Shown: positions 33,677-43,123, counted from the first letter of the stretch. The stretch is 64,000 bases of DNA from Alterisphingorhabdus sp051668705 (GCF_051668705.1 NZ_CP196351.1:558001-622000); one strand, 5' to 3'. A program made the numbers and translations. The notes: a model not told the origin generated them from the sequence alone.

Positions 33677-34309
33677 ATGTCGGTAACACGCGTTCCAATC
33701 CAGCCTATCGCAAAAGGGTCTTTAACCAAATTATGGCTTGGTGTGGCATTTCTCATTCTTATAGGCGCTGGTCTTGCCTGGGCTTCAACCGCTGCAATAC
33801 GCGGTAACTTTGTAACTACGGAAAGCGGCGTAAAAGTCTTCACTTTAGAGGAAGGCGAAGATTCGGCTTCTCCTGCCAGCGGTGACGTGGCGCTGGTCAA
33901 TTATGAAGGGCGTTTGCTAGATGGCACTGTGTTTGACAGCAATCAACAGGTTCCCTTCTCACTCGCTGGTAAAGATGATCCTGCGCCGCCACCATTTTTC
34001 CCGACAATCATTCCGGGATTGCGTGAGGGTATTTTGCAAATGAACCGCGGCGGTAAATACCGCGTGGTCATTCCTTCAGAGCTTGGCTATGGCGATGTTG
34101 CACAAGGCGAGATCCCGCCCAATTCTGATCTGGAATTTGAAATTGAACTGATTGATTTCCGTTCATTGGCCGAATTGGAAGCACAGCTTCGCCAGCAACA
34201 GCAATTGCAACAAGGTCTGCCACCAGGTGTTGGTGGTCCTCCAGGCGGAATACCTGGTGGGCCGGGCGGTCCAGTTGGCCCACCTCCTGGAGTGGTTCCA
34301 CCGCAATAA
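33677..34309 (+). CDS. Membrane-anchored FKBP-type peptidyl-prolyl isomerase
   Basis: 210 residues. One membrane helix (~19-38) puts the rest in the periplasm. The FKBP domain (~70-165) contains 'VNYEGRLLDGTVFDSN', PGLREGILQMNRGGKY and IPSELGYG. The tail is Gln-rich and then Pro/Gly-rich ('GGPPGGIPGGPGGPVG'), a low-complexity segment that may be disordered. AAGGGGG lies before the ATG. It probably helps fold envelope proteins. Confidence 0.93.
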   Translation: MSVTRVPIQPIAKGSLTKLWLGVAFLILIGAGLAWASTAAIRGNFVTTESGVKVFTLEEGEDSASPASGDVALVNYEGRLLDGTVFDSNQQVPFSLAGKDDPAPPPFFPTIIPGLREGILQMNRGGKYRVVIPSELGYGDVAQGEIPPNSDLEFEIELIDFRSLAELEAQLRQQQQLQQGLPPGVGGPPGGIPGGPGGPVGPPPGVVPPQ

Positions 34310-34315
34310 AGATGT

Positions 34316-34335
34316 GGCGAGGCTCAGCCCTCGCC
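34316..34335. terminator. Hairpin between convergent FKBP and AI-2E genes
   Basis: GGCGAGG (34316-34322) and CCTCGCC (34329-34335) with a 6-base loop. T tracts are weak on both sides, so it is a poor or factor-assisted terminator. Confidence 0.5.
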
Positions 34336-34350
34336 CCTTATTTGGCTAGC

Positions 34351-35460
34351 TCAAAACCGCATCAGCATAGATCGCGTTTTTGGCGCATCCTTATCTTGTG
34401 CTTCGTCCGCACTGCGGCGAGCACCGCGCTCCAAGGCGATTTTGATAACGGCAATGATCGGATCGGCTAGGGCCAGTCCGATGATACCAAATAATGCACC
34501 GAACAATAATTGGGCGGCCAATACCAGTGCAGGGGCCAGATCAACGGTCTTCTTCGCCACCATGGGCACGATGATATTGCCATCAACTATTTGCACCGCC
34601 AGATAGACACCAAGCGCGTAAAGACCTGTTTCATATCCGGTTGAAAACCCGACTGTTAGTATCAACGCGCCAGAGATAATCGCGCCGATATTGGGCAGAA
34701 ATGCCAGCAGGCCGGTAATCAGGCCCAATAAGGCTGCCATTTGCACATTGCCAAGCGCCAGCAAGAACCATGTGCCGAAGCCTTCGATAACCATACCCAA
34801 TATGCGGCCAGCCAATAAGCGGCGCATGGTGTAGCCAATCTGGCTCATCGTTTCGTAAAAGAATGTCCGTTGACCCATGGGGATCATCCACGCCATGCCG
34901 CGCTCGTAAAGCTTTGGCTCCATGGCGATGAAGATGCCAAGCACACACATCAGCACAAAGCTGGTGACTGCGCCCAGGACCGATGTAACAGCGGCTGTTA
35001 ACTGACCGAGGCTGGCGAAAATACGGCCGCCCAATTCTTTCAGGTCGCCAGGCGTGGCCATGATGCCGGCATCTGCTGCCTGTATGCCCAAAAGGTCGAT
35101 CTGTTGAGCGACAATGATTTGGAGCTTTGCCCATTGCTGAACAATTTGCAGATTGGCAAAGAACACGACCCCGACAAAAAAGGCTGCAACCATTAACAAG
35201 ACCATGGCCAGTCGAAAGCCGCGCGCTATTGGCAAAACCTTGCCGAGCAAGCGAGTCCCTCCGTCCAGCATCACAGCCACGATGAGGCCGCCAACAATCA
35301 GCAATAAGGGTTGAGCAAGTAATACGATCAGAGCCAGTGCAGCGGCCATACCGATCCAAATCGCAGCCTTTTTGGCCTCTTGTTGCAATAAGGGGTCGCG
35401 CAATTCGGTTGGGCCGGGCTGCTCTTTATTGGCCTTAAGTTCTGTAGTTTGATCGGACAT
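34351..35460 (-). CDS. AI-2E family transporter
   Basis: 369 residues with seven to eight membrane helices. The C-terminal block 'LPNIGAIISGALILTVGF', 'DGNIIVPMVAKKTVDLAPAL' and LFGIIGLALADPI is typical of the AI-2E/UPF0118 family. Members export autoinducer-2 or act as Na+(Li+)/H+ antiporters; the substrate cannot be inferred. It follows lepB by 106 bases on the same strand. Confidence 0.92.
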   Translation of the reverse strand: MSDQTTELKANKEQPGPTELRDPLLQQEAKKAAIWIGMAAALALIVLLAQPLLLIVGGLIVAVMLDGGTRLLGKVLPIARGFRLAMVLLMVAAFFVGVVFFANLQIVQQWAKLQIIVAQQIDLLGIQAADAGIMATPGDLKELGGRIFASLGQLTAAVTSVLGAVTSFVLMCVLGIFIAMEPKLYERGMAWMIPMGQRTFFYETMSQIGYTMRRLLAGRILGMVIEGFGTWFLLALGNVQMAALLGLITGLLAFLPNIGAIISGALILTVGFSTGYETGLYALGVYLAVQIVDGNIIVPMVAKKTVDLAPALVLAAQLLFGALFGIIGLALADPIIAVIKIALERGARRSADEAQDKDAPKTRSMLMRF

Positions 35461-35566
35461 GATGGTTTACCGCCTGAGCTATGCTGTCATTTACAACATA
35501 TGGATGCAACAGCGTTATGACTAGCCATATTGGCTATGACTTGACGCGAATATGGCTAGGCAGGAA

Positions 35567-36436
35567 TTACTGCTCAGTGGCTTTTTTGCTAGGCCTTAAC
35601 GACATGCCGGCGCGTTCGCCCCGCAAAGCGCCATACCATGTCAGCGGATTATAGGTGGCTTTGTCATCGAGAGAATACATGATGAACTCTGCGCGGCCGC
35701 CAATATTCTCCAGCTTCACTGCACCGCCCAAACCTTGCCCTGCCAGCGATACACGGCTGTCCGCACTATGGTCGCGATTATCACCCATCAAAAAGACGTG
35801 ATTGTCCGGCACAGTATAGGGCTCACCTGTGGTGGGCCAGTCGTCGTGGCTGCCATAATTGGCTTCTGTGTCTACAATATTATATTGGGCGCCATTGGGC
35901 AGGGTTTCACGCAGCAACGGCAATTCGAATACAGTATCGCCATCCTCATCTACGCTCTGATAACCTGCAAACTCACCGCAGCTTGTGGTGCCTTTGGCAA
36001 AAACGGCGTGACATTTCACGGTTACGCCAGACACTATTTCTTGCGGAACAGGTTGGCCATTAAGAATGATCTGGCTGGATCGGATTTCTATAGAGTCACC
36101 GGGCAATGCGATTACCCGCTTGATATAATCCTGCTTAGTCACCGGATGTGCAATAATGACGATGTCGCCATAGGCCGGTGTTTTGCCAAATAGCTTACCA
36201 TCAAACTCTGGCAGAATATGAAAAGATGCCGAGGCCCAAGACCAGCCATAAGGGAATTTGCTGACCACCAGCCTGTCGCCGATCAACATATTGGGAACAA
36301 GAGAACCTGAAGGAATATAAAAGGGTTTTGCAATGATGCTGTGCACGCCGAGAACGGCCAGCAAAAGCAGCAAAAGACCGCGAATCTCGTGCCACCAATT
36401 TATCGGTTCATCGGATTTATCATTGCTTTTCGACAT
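35567..36436 (-). CDS. lepB: Signal peptidase I
   Basis: 289 residues. One N-terminal membrane helix (~20-36) is followed by the periplasmic catalytic domain: Ser45 in IPSGSLVPNM, Lys106 in 'DYIKRVIALPGD', and 'MGDNRDHSADSR'. It removes signal peptides from exported proteins. The position after acpS is common in alphaproteobacteria, where rnc and era often follow; here the AI-2E transporter follows instead. Confidence 0.96.
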   Translation of the reverse strand: MSKSNDKSDEPINWWHEIRGLLLLLLAVLGVHSIIAKPFYIPSGSLVPNMLIGDRLVVSKFPYGWSWASASFHILPEFDGKLFGKTPAYGDIVIIAHPVTKQDYIKRVIALPGDSIEIRSSQIILNGQPVPQEIVSGVTVKCHAVFAKGTTSCGEFAGYQSVDEDGDTVFELPLLRETLPNGAQYNIVDTEANYGSHDDWPTTGEPYTVPDNHVFLMGDNRDHSADSRVSLAGQGLGGAVKLENIGGRAEFIMYSLDDKATYNPLTWYGALRGERAGMSLRPSKKATEQ

Positions 36437-36495
36437 AGATGCTATGGGTATCTCTTTATAGCTGCGGGGTAAAATTTCTGTTGTTGATAATCTGT

Positions 36496-36900
36496 TTAGG
36501 CAATGGGCAATGCTTCAATAATCACAAATGCCTGTGCCCATGGATGATCATCGGTGAGCGTTAGGTGAATATGGGCGCGATGCCCCAGTGGGATCATCAT
36601 ATCAAGCCTTTCTTTGGCACCGCCAGTTAAAGCAAGAGTTGGCGCACCAGATTTTGCATTTACTACGCCGATATCGCGCATGAAGACGCCGCGCTTAAAC
36701 CCTGTGCCGACAGCTTTTGAAAAGGCTTCCTTGGCGGCAAAGCGTTTCGCATAGGTGCCTGCTCTGGTATATGGTCGCCGTGCGGCCTTGGCCCGTTCTA
36801 CTTCTGTAAATACTCGCGTCTCAAAACGTTCGCCGAACCGGTTCAGCGAGTTTTGAATACGCTCAATATTGCATAGATCGGAACCCAGGCCGATAATCAT
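36496..36900 (-). CDS. acpS: Holo-[acyl-carrier-protein] synthase
   Basis: 134 residues. 'IIGLGSDLCNIERIQ' carries the Mg2+ Asp, 'RFAAKEAFSKAVGTG' the catalytic Glu and Lys. It transfers 4'-phosphopantetheine from CoA to ACP. The start overlaps the pdxJ stop (ATGA). Confidence 0.96.
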   Translation of the reverse strand: MIIGLGSDLCNIERIQNSLNRFGERFETRVFTEVERAKAARRPYTRAGTYAKRFAAKEAFSKAVGTGFKRGVFMRDIGVVNAKSGAPTLALTGGAKERLDMMIPLGHRAHIHLTLTDDHPWAQAFVIIEALPIA

Positions 36901-37664
36901 CGCACTTCATCCATTAAATCGCGCATCTTTGTAATTGCGCCTTCCAGTCCGATAAAAATCGCCTCACCAACCAGATAATGGCCTATATTCAATTCTGCTA
37001 TTTGCGGAATGGCAGCGATAGGCTGAACATTCTCAAAAGTCAGGCCATGGCCAGCATGTGATTCGATGCCGTTTTTCGAGGCCAAGGCAGCGGCATCGCT
37101 AATTTTGCGCAATTCAGCCTGCATTGCCTGTGTTTCGCCATCCAGTGCCAGATGGGCATAACGGCCTGTATGAAATTCAACCACCGGCGCACCTAGACGA
37201 ATGGCGGCTTCTATCTGTCTGGGCTCAGGTTCTATGAAAAGGCTGACCCTAATGCCGGCATCTCTCAAACGGGTAACAATGGGCGCGAGATGGTTATGTT
37301 GACCAGCAGCATCCAGACCACCCTCAGTGGTGCGTTCTTCACGTTTTTCCGGCACGATACAGGCTGCATGCGGATTATGGCGCAGAGCAATCTCCAGCAT
37401 TTCCTCTGTTGCGGCCATCTCCAGATTGAGCGGCAATGCGGTTGCCTGCATTATACGCTCCAGATCGCCATCGCGGATATGGCGCCTATCTTCCCGCAAA
37501 TGCGCTGTAATGCCGTCACCGCCAACAGCAGACACTATCTCTGCCGCGCGGACTGGGTCGGGGTGATCGCCGCCGCGTGCATTACGAATTGTGGCAACAT
37601 GGTCAATGTTGACGCCCAATCGCAATTTCTGTGGTGCGTTTTGAGGGGCGTTATCGCGCATCAA
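36897..37664 (-). CDS. pdxJ: Pyridoxine 5'-phosphate synthase
   Basis: 255 residues. 'LGVNIDHVATIRNARGGDHP' near residue 16, 'ITAHLREDRRHI' and 'ESHAGHGLTFENV' are diagnostic. It condenses 1-deoxyxylulose-5-phosphate and 3-amino-2-oxopropyl phosphate in the DXP-dependent vitamin B6 route. Its start overlaps the pyrE stop, so pyrE-pdxJ-acpS are translationally coupled. Confidence 0.97.
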   Translation of the reverse strand: MMRDNAPQNAPQKLRLGVNIDHVATIRNARGGDHPDPVRAAEIVSAVGGDGITAHLREDRRHIRDGDLERIMQATALPLNLEMAATEEMLEIALRHNPHAACIVPEKREERTTEGGLDAAGQHNHLAPIVTRLRDAGIRVSLFIEPEPRQIEAAIRLGAPVVEFHTGRYAHLALDGETQAMQAELRKISDAAALASKNGIESHAGHGLTFENVQPIAAIPQIAELNIGHYLVGEAIFIGLEGAITKMRDLMDEVR

Positions 37665-38242
37665 ACGCTCCGGCTGCCGGGTTTGGTAATGGCAATTTCG
37701 GCCAATTCTTCAGGAACTTCATCATCTGCAAAGCTGGGGAAATTGATGGCAATAAGTGGATGGAAGGGAACGGGCAGTTCGACGCTTCCTGCAGAACGAT
37801 CGACAAGCGACGTTGCAGCCACAACCTCTCCGCCCTCAGCCTGAATTGCAGTAATCGCTTCGCGTGATGATAAACCTGTGGTCACCACATCTTCGACCAT
37901 TAGCACTTTTTGCCCTTTGGTCAGTGCAAAACCGCGGCGCAGATGGAAGACTCCTTCGGGGCGCTCCAAAAACATGGCTTCAACGCCCAGCGCGCGGCCT
38001 GCTTCATGACCAATAATAACGCCACCCATGGCTGGAGAGACAACGACATCAATTTCACTGCGCAGTTCGCGCGGCAGCCCTGCAATCATGGCGCTGGCCA
38101 TACGACTGGCACGCATTGGGTCCATCAATATCCGCGCACATTGCAAATAATGTGCGCTGTGCCGTCCAGAAGACAGCAAAAAGTGGCCTTCCAGCAGCGC
38201 TTTTGATGCGCGAAACTCAGCCAAAATGTCTTCTTGCGTCAT
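37661..38242 (-). CDS. pyrE: Orotate phosphoribosyltransferase
   Basis: 193 residues, the short PyrE form. 'LSSGRHSAHYLQCA' binds orotate and 'MVEDVVTTGLSS' is the PRPP loop near 115-126. It makes OMP from orotate and PRPP. AAAAGGAT precedes the ATG. It is the first gene of the minus-strand pyrE-pdxJ-acpS-lepB run and diverges from ctaC. Confidence 0.96.
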   Translation of the reverse strand: MTQEDILAEFRASKALLEGHFLLSSGRHSAHYLQCARILMDPMRASRMASAMIAGLPRELRSEIDVVVSPAMGGVIIGHEAGRALGVEAMFLERPEGVFHLRRGFALTKGQKVLMVEDVVTTGLSSREAITAIQAEGGEVVAATSLVDRSAGSVELPVPFHPLIAINFPSFADDEVPEELAEIAITKPGSRSV

Positions 38243-38344
38243 GAAAATATCCTTTTACGTTACGGCAATCATGCTTGTGTTTTCTACTTGCGATGAATTT
38301 GGCAATAGTTGCGTAAAATTCAATCGCAAAAATGGCAGTTCCCC

Positions 38345-38405
38345 TTGAGGCCAATCGCCAACCGGCCTATACAGCACAATATAAAATGCCGTTTTGCTAT
38401 TGTGC
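38345..38405 (+). promoter_or_regulatory. Promoter and dyad upstream of ctaC
   Basis: TTGAGG (38345-38350), 17 bases, TATACA (38368-38373) is a good sigma-70-type promoter 93 bases before the ATG. Directly after the -10, GCACAATA (38374-38381) and TATTGTGC (38398-38405) form a perfect inverted repeat, with AAAA/TTTT pairing inside. It covers the expected transcription start, so it may be an operator or a 5' hairpin. Confidence 0.6.
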
Positions 38406-38465
38406 ATGGGGACATCGCGGCCTAAAGCCGCCGCGTTTATACGGTATTTGAACATTGAGGTTGGA

Positions 38466-39554
38466 ATGCAATTATTTTCGAAGTCAGGCCTGAAGGCGAC
38501 ACCTATTGTGACTGCCTTGCTTATGGCATTAGGGGTTATGGCGCTAAGCATCGCGCCAACGCCCGCATCTGCGCAGCTTGCGACTGAGTCGGTAGAAGCT
38601 CCTGTTGAATCCACCACTAACGCGCCTGTCATCGCTGCTGATGCTGGTGCGGTGGATGCGGAGCAATCATCTGCACAGGGCAGCTATACACCAATGAAGC
38701 CGGTTATTGGCAAAGGTATGCCGGTTGACAGCACCACAAAACCTCTGGAATCAATTGGTTTTCAGGATCAATATAGCGCAATTGGTCGTCAGGCAGAATC
38801 GTTGAACAATATCCTGCTCGTCGTTATCACATTGATTTCTATCTTCGTGCTGGCGCTGATGGCCTGGGTGATTATCCGCTATCGCGCGAAAGCAAACCCT
38901 GTTCCGTCAAAAACAACTCATAACAGTTTGATCGAAATTTTGTGGACGGCCATTCCTGCACTGATCTTGGTGTTTATCTCCATTCCATCCATTGGTCTGC
39001 TTTCCAAGCAATATGAAACCGCTCCTGCGGGGTCGCTCACAGTCAAGGTTACGGGCTATCAATGGTATTGGGGTTACACATATCCCGATAATGGCGACTT
39101 TGAGATTGTCTCCAACATGTTAGATAAAGACGAGGCGGCTGCGCGTGGTGAACCATTTCAGCTTGCCGTAGATAATCGCATGGTTGTTCCTGTTGGTGAA
39201 CCTATCCGCATCATTACTACAGGCGCAGATGTGATTCATAGTTTCGCCGTGCCTTCGCTTTGGTTCAAGCTGGATACTGTTCCGGGCCGTCTGAATGAGA
39301 AGGTTATGACCATAGATGAGCCTGGCGTTTATTACGGGCAATGCTCTGAACTTTGTGGTGCGCGGCACGGCTTTATGCCGATCGCGATTGAGGCGCTGCC
39401 ACGTGAGAAGTTTGAGCAATGGGTTCTGGCTCAAGGTGGGACCAATGGTGATGCTGCGACTGCGCAAGCCGCTCCTGCTGATGACAATGAAGCCGTTGAG
39501 ACTGATGCCGTTGAAACTGCGGCTCTGGATGTAGCCGCGATTTCGGCGCAATAA
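38466..39554 (+). CDS. ctaC: Cytochrome c oxidase subunit II
   Basis: 362 residues from the ATG at 38466. A signal peptide ends near ASA (~38). An Ala/Val-rich linker, two membrane helices (~115-140 and ~160-180) and the periplasmic cupredoxin domain follow. 'GYQWYWGYTYPD' is the electron-entry Trp motif and CSELCGARHGFM the CuA site. It takes electrons from cytochrome c into the aa3 oxidase. A ~40-residue Ala/Asp-rich tail is unusual but common in sphingomonads. Confidence 0.97.
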   Translation: MQLFSKSGLKATPIVTALLMALGVMALSIAPTPASAQLATESVEAPVESTTNAPVIAADAGAVDAEQSSAQGSYTPMKPVIGKGMPVDSTTKPLESIGFQDQYSAIGRQAESLNNILLVVITLISIFVLALMAWVIIRYRAKANPVPSKTTHNSLIEILWTAIPALILVFISIPSIGLLSKQYETAPAGSLTVKVTGYQWYWGYTYPDNGDFEIVSNMLDKDEAAARGEPFQLAVDNRMVVPVGEPIRIITTGADVIHSFAVPSLWFKLDTVPGRLNEKVMTIDEPGVYYGQCSELCGARHGFMPIAIEALPREKFEQWVLAQGGTNGDAATAQAAPADDNEAVETDAVETAALDVAAISAQ

Positions 39555-39573
39555 GATTTAGGGACGAAGCAAG

Positions 39574-41238
39574 ATGACAACTATTGCTGCAACCGCTGGT
39601 GACATGCACGATCACGCACATGATCATGATGATAAACCGGCATTTTTTGCCCGTTGGTTCTTATCAACCAACCATAAGGACATTGGTACGCTTTACCTTA
39701 TATTCGCGATTGTAGCGGGTATTATTGGCGGCTTTATCTCTGGCCTGATGCGCGTTGAGCTGGCTGAGCCGGGTGTTCAATATCTTGGCCAATGGGCCAG
39801 CTATCTTCAGGGCAGCCCGGCTACTCTGGATGAATCCTATCACCTTTGGAACGTGCTGATTACAGCGCACGGCCTTATCATGGTCTTTTTCATGGTGATG
39901 CCTGCGATGATTGGTGGTTTTGGTAACTGGTTTGTTCCGTTGATGATCGGCGCGCCAGATATGGCGTTCCCGCGTATGAACAATATCAGTTTCTGGTTGC
40001 TTGTTCCTGCCTTCCTGCTGCTCTTGGGCTCAACTTTCGTACCTGGTGGCAGCGGTCTTGGTGCTGGTACGGGTTGGACTGTGTATGCGCCGCTTTCAAC
40101 CAACGGCTCTGTCGGTCCAGCGGTGGACATGGCGATCCTGTCGCTCCACCTTGCTGGTGCTTCATCGATTTTGGGTGCGGTGAACTTCATCACCACGATC
40201 TTTAACATGCGTGCACCGGGCATGACATTGAACAAAATGCCATTGTTCGTCTGGTCAGTTCTGGTCACAGCGTTTCTGTTGCTTCTGGCTCTGCCAGTAT
40301 TGGCTGCAGCGATCACCATGTTGCTGACCGACCGTAACTTCAACACTGCGTTTTTTGATGCAGCAGGCGGCGGTGACCCAGTATTGTACCAGCATTTGTT
40401 CTGGTTCTTTGGTCACCCTGAAGTGTACATCATGATCTTGCCTGGCTTTGGCATGATTAGCCATATTGTTGCAACCTTCTCCAAAAAACCGGTTTTCGGT
40501 TATTTGGGCATGGCTTATGCAATGGTTGCCATTGGCGTGGTCGGCTTTGTGGTCTGGGCGCACCATATGTTTACCGTTGGTTTGACCGTGAACATGAAAA
40601 TCTACTTCACAGCGGCGACAATGGTCATCGCAGTGCCAACCGGCATTAAGATTTTCAGCTGGATCGCCACCATGTGGGGCGGCTCTTTGAGCCTGAAAAC
40701 ACCTATGGTCTGGGCACTGGGCTTCATCTTTATGTTCACCGTTGGCGGCGTAACAGGTGTTGTTCTGGCCAATGGCGGCGTTGATGACAATCTGCACGAC
40801 ACATATTATGTGGTTGCTCACTTCCACTATGTGCTGTCATTGGGCGCTGTCTTCTCCATTTTTGCGGGCTTCTATTATTGGTTCCCGAAAATGAGCGGCC
40901 GCCATTACAGCGAATTGCTGGGTCAGCTGCACTTCTGGGTATTCTTCATCGGTGTGAACATTGTGTTCTTCCCGCAGCACTTCCTTGGTGTTCAGGGTAT
41001 GCCGCGTCGCTACCCTGACTATCCTGAGCAATTCGCCTATTGGAATGAAATATCCACCTTTGGCTATGTTGTCATGGCCGCTGGTATGCTCATCTTCTTC
41101 GTCAATATCGGTTACGCACTCGTTGCCGGTCGCCGCGCAGAGGGCAATTACTGGGGTGAAGGTGCAACGACATTGGAATGGACATTGTCCAGCCCACCGC
41201 CGTTCCACCAGTTCGAAACACTGCCAACCATTAAGTAA
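39574..41238 (+). CDS. ctaD: Cytochrome c oxidase subunit I (aa3 type)
   Basis: 554 residues, twelve membrane helices. 'WFLSTNHKDIGTLYLIF' opens the core. The haem a ligand is in 'NVLITAHGLIMVFF', CuB and Tyr cross-link in 'WFFGHPEVYIMILPGFGM', the K-channel region follows, and haem a3/a ligands lie in 'DTYYVVAHFHYVLS'. The N-terminus is His/Asp-rich (HDHAHDHDD), a possible metal-binding tail. It starts 19 bases after ctaC. Confidence 0.99.
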   Translation: MTTIAATAGDMHDHAHDHDDKPAFFARWFLSTNHKDIGTLYLIFAIVAGIIGGFISGLMRVELAEPGVQYLGQWASYLQGSPATLDESYHLWNVLITAHGLIMVFFMVMPAMIGGFGNWFVPLMIGAPDMAFPRMNNISFWLLVPAFLLLLGSTFVPGGSGLGAGTGWTVYAPLSTNGSVGPAVDMAILSLHLAGASSILGAVNFITTIFNMRAPGMTLNKMPLFVWSVLVTAFLLLLALPVLAAAITMLLTDRNFNTAFFDAAGGGDPVLYQHLFWFFGHPEVYIMILPGFGMISHIVATFSKKPVFGYLGMAYAMVAIGVVGFVVWAHHMFTVGLTVNMKIYFTAATMVIAVPTGIKIFSWIATMWGGSLSLKTPMVWALGFIFMFTVGGVTGVVLANGGVDDNLHDTYYVVAHFHYVLSLGAVFSIFAGFYYWFPKMSGRHYSELLGQLHFWVFFIGVNIVFFPQHFLGVQGMPRRYPDYPEQFAYWNEISTFGYVVMAAGMLIFFVNIGYALVAGRRAEGNYWGEGATTLEWTLSSPPPFHQFETLPTIK

Positions 41239-41259
41239 TTTGGTTGCATGAGAACATTT

Positions 41260-41292
41260 CGGGCTCCGTGAGCAACATGCTGACGGAGCCCG
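41260..41292 (+). other. Strong hairpin between ctaD and ctaB
   Basis: Perfect 10-bp stem CGGGCTCCGT (41260-41269) and ACGGAGCCCG (41283-41292), with AGCA/TGCT pairing inside the loop. No T run follows, so it more likely stabilises the ctaD 3' end or dampens read-through than terminates fully. Confidence 0.6.
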
Positions 41293-41355
41293 GATTGCAA
41301 ATTTAGAATGATTTCGAAAAGCCGGAATGCGGCTTTAAATATTAACGGGTATAAG

Positions 41356-42300
41356 ATGACGCAGACTGTCACAGACAGAAATACGCAATCAGACAGCATG
41401 ATGGCAGATTACGCCATTGTGGCTGATTGGCGTGATTTCATTGCGTTGACCAAGCCCGGCGTTTTGCGGTTGGTTGTGTTTACTGGCTTGGCAGGATTGC
41501 TTGCCGCACCGGGCAGTATCAACCCGATCATCGGCTTTACCGCTATATTGTGCATTACCTTGGCGGCTGCAGGCGCAGCAACTCTAAACCAATGGTATGA
41601 GGCTGACATTGACGGCATTATGAAACGCACGTCAAAGCGGCCATTGCCATCAGGCAGAATGGACCGCACATCGGCATTGCATTTCGGTATCGGGCTGTCA
41701 GCTCTCTCCGTCTTTTTAATGGGCGTTGCTGTTAACTGGCTGGCTGCTGGAATTCTGGCATTTTCCATCTTTTTCTACGCTGTCATTTACACGATGTGGC
41801 TCAAGCCGAATACGCCGCATAATATTGTTATTGGCGGAGCTGCTGGTGCATTTCCGCCAGTTATTGGCTGGGCCGCTGTAACAGGTGATGTAACGGCATT
41901 GCCGATCATTTTGTTCGCCATCATTTTTATCTGGACCCCGCCGCATTTCTGGGCGCTCGCTCTTTTTGTTGAAGCGGATTACAGCAAGGCTGGCATACCC
42001 ATGTTGCCGGTTACCCATGGCAAGGCAGAAACGCGCAAGCAGATGCTTGGCTATTCTGTATTGCTCCTATTGGTGACAATATTGCCATGGCCATTGGGCC
42101 TTACTGGCGCGCTTTACGGGTTGTTTGCAACGGGCTTGTCCGCATTTTTCCTTGTGCTCGCGGTGCAGGTTTTCCGCGCCAAACAAGATGACGCCAAGAA
42201 AATGCGCTATGAGAAGAAGCTCTTTGCCTATTCCATCATCTATTTGTTCGTGATTTTCGGCGTACTCGTCGCTGATCGCATATTGTTAGGTGGCGCGTGA
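41356..42300 (+). CDS. ctaB: Protohaem IX farnesyltransferase (haem O synthase)
   Basis: 314 residues, UbiA superfamily, eight or nine membrane helices. The first Asp motif is 'NQWYEADIDGIMKRTSKRPL' and the start of the domain is 'ALTKPGVLRLVVFTGLAG'; the second is 'WTPPHFWALALF' with 'YSKAGIPMLPV'. It adds the farnesyl tail to haem B for haem A synthesis. The ATG at 41356 is chosen over earlier frames. Its stop overlaps the next gene (TGATG). Confidence 0.96.
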   Translation: MTQTVTDRNTQSDSMMADYAIVADWRDFIALTKPGVLRLVVFTGLAGLLAAPGSINPIIGFTAILCITLAAAGAATLNQWYEADIDGIMKRTSKRPLPSGRMDRTSALHFGIGLSALSVFLMGVAVNWLAAGILAFSIFFYAVIYTMWLKPNTPHNIVIGGAAGAFPPVIGWAAVTGDVTALPIILFAIIFIWTPPHFWALALFVEADYSKAGIPMLPVTHGKAETRKQMLGYSVLLLLVTILPWPLGLTGALYGLFATGLSAFFLVLAVQVFRAKQDDAKKMRYEKKLFAYSIIYLFVIFGVLVADRILLGGA

Positions 42301-42554
42301 TGGAACAAAAGGCGCAAAATGCGAATAGCAGAGCACAGGCCGTTGAAGGATTGGCAAAGCGTGAATCGCTTACTCCAGAGCTGGATAATTCCGTTGGCGA
42401 AGGTCGGGCTACCGGCCAGCATCTCAATAAGGAAGAGTCCGCTAAAGTGCTAAAAGCGCAGCGTGCGCGGGCTAATCTTATGGCCATTGGCCTGTTCTGC
42501 CTGTGCATACTGTTCTTCATGATCACTATCGTAAAGATTGGGTTGTGGGGATGA
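42300..42554 (+). CDS. CoxF-like small membrane protein of the oxidase operon
   Basis: 84 residues. The first ~55 are polar and charged; one membrane helix (~60-80) ends in 'FFMITIVKIG', the typical end of the small CoxF-type protein between ctaB and ctaG in alphaproteobacteria. The precise role is not established; it is presumed to help oxidase assembly. It overlaps ctaB by one base and ctaG by four (ATGA), so all three are translationally coupled. Confidence 0.82.
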   Translation: MEQKAQNANSRAQAVEGLAKRESLTPELDNSVGEGRATGQHLNKEESAKVLKAQRARANLMAIGLFCLCILFFMITIVKIGLWG

Positions 42555-43123
42555 GCGCGGCAATTTCCCCCGAGATACAGCGACGCAATAACCGCTCGGC
42601 CTTTATGGGTTTTGCTCTTGTGGCTGGTATGGTTGCGCTCGGTTTCGCGGCCGTTCCGCTATATAATTTGTTTTGCCGAGTCACGGGTTTTGGCGGCACA
42701 CCGCAAATTGTTGATCAGGCAAAGGCCAGCACTGTGGCAATCGGCACACAGACCATCACTGTGCGCTTTGATGCCAATACCGATTCTGCATTGCCTTGGG
42801 AATTTGCGCCAGAGCAAGTCTCTGACCATATGACCATCGGTACGCGTGATATGGCAATCTATACCGCAGAAAACCTGACCAACCAGCCGATTACTGGCCG
42901 TGCAGGCTATAATGTTACGCCGGTTCAGGCGGGTAAATATTTTAACAAGATCCAGTGCTTTTGCTTCACCGAGCAGACCTTGCAACCGGGTGAAAAAGTA
43001 CGGATGCCAGTCCTTTATTATGTCGATCCTGCGATATTAGAGGATGAGGACACCAAAAATATCGAAGAAATTACGCTCAGCTACACATTTTATCGGGTGG
43101 ACCCGGACAATGTGGGCGGCTAA
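42551..43123 (+). CDS. ctaG: Cytochrome c oxidase assembly protein CtaG/Cox11
   Basis: 190 residues from the ATG overlapping the CoxF stop. One membrane helix (~15-36) is followed by 'VPLYNLFCRVTGFGGT' and a periplasmic immunoglobulin-like domain with the copper motif KIQCFCFTEQ near 137-146. It delivers copper to the CuB centre of subunit I. Confidence 0.97.
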   Translation: MSAAISPEIQRRNNRSAFMGFALVAGMVALGFAAVPLYNLFCRVTGFGGTPQIVDQAKASTVAIGTQTITVRFDANTDSALPWEFAPEQVSDHMTIGTRDMAIYTAENLTNQPITGRAGYNVTPVQAGKYFNKIQCFCFTEQTLQPGEKVRMPVLYYVDPAILEDEDTKNIEEITLSYTFYRVDPDNVGG

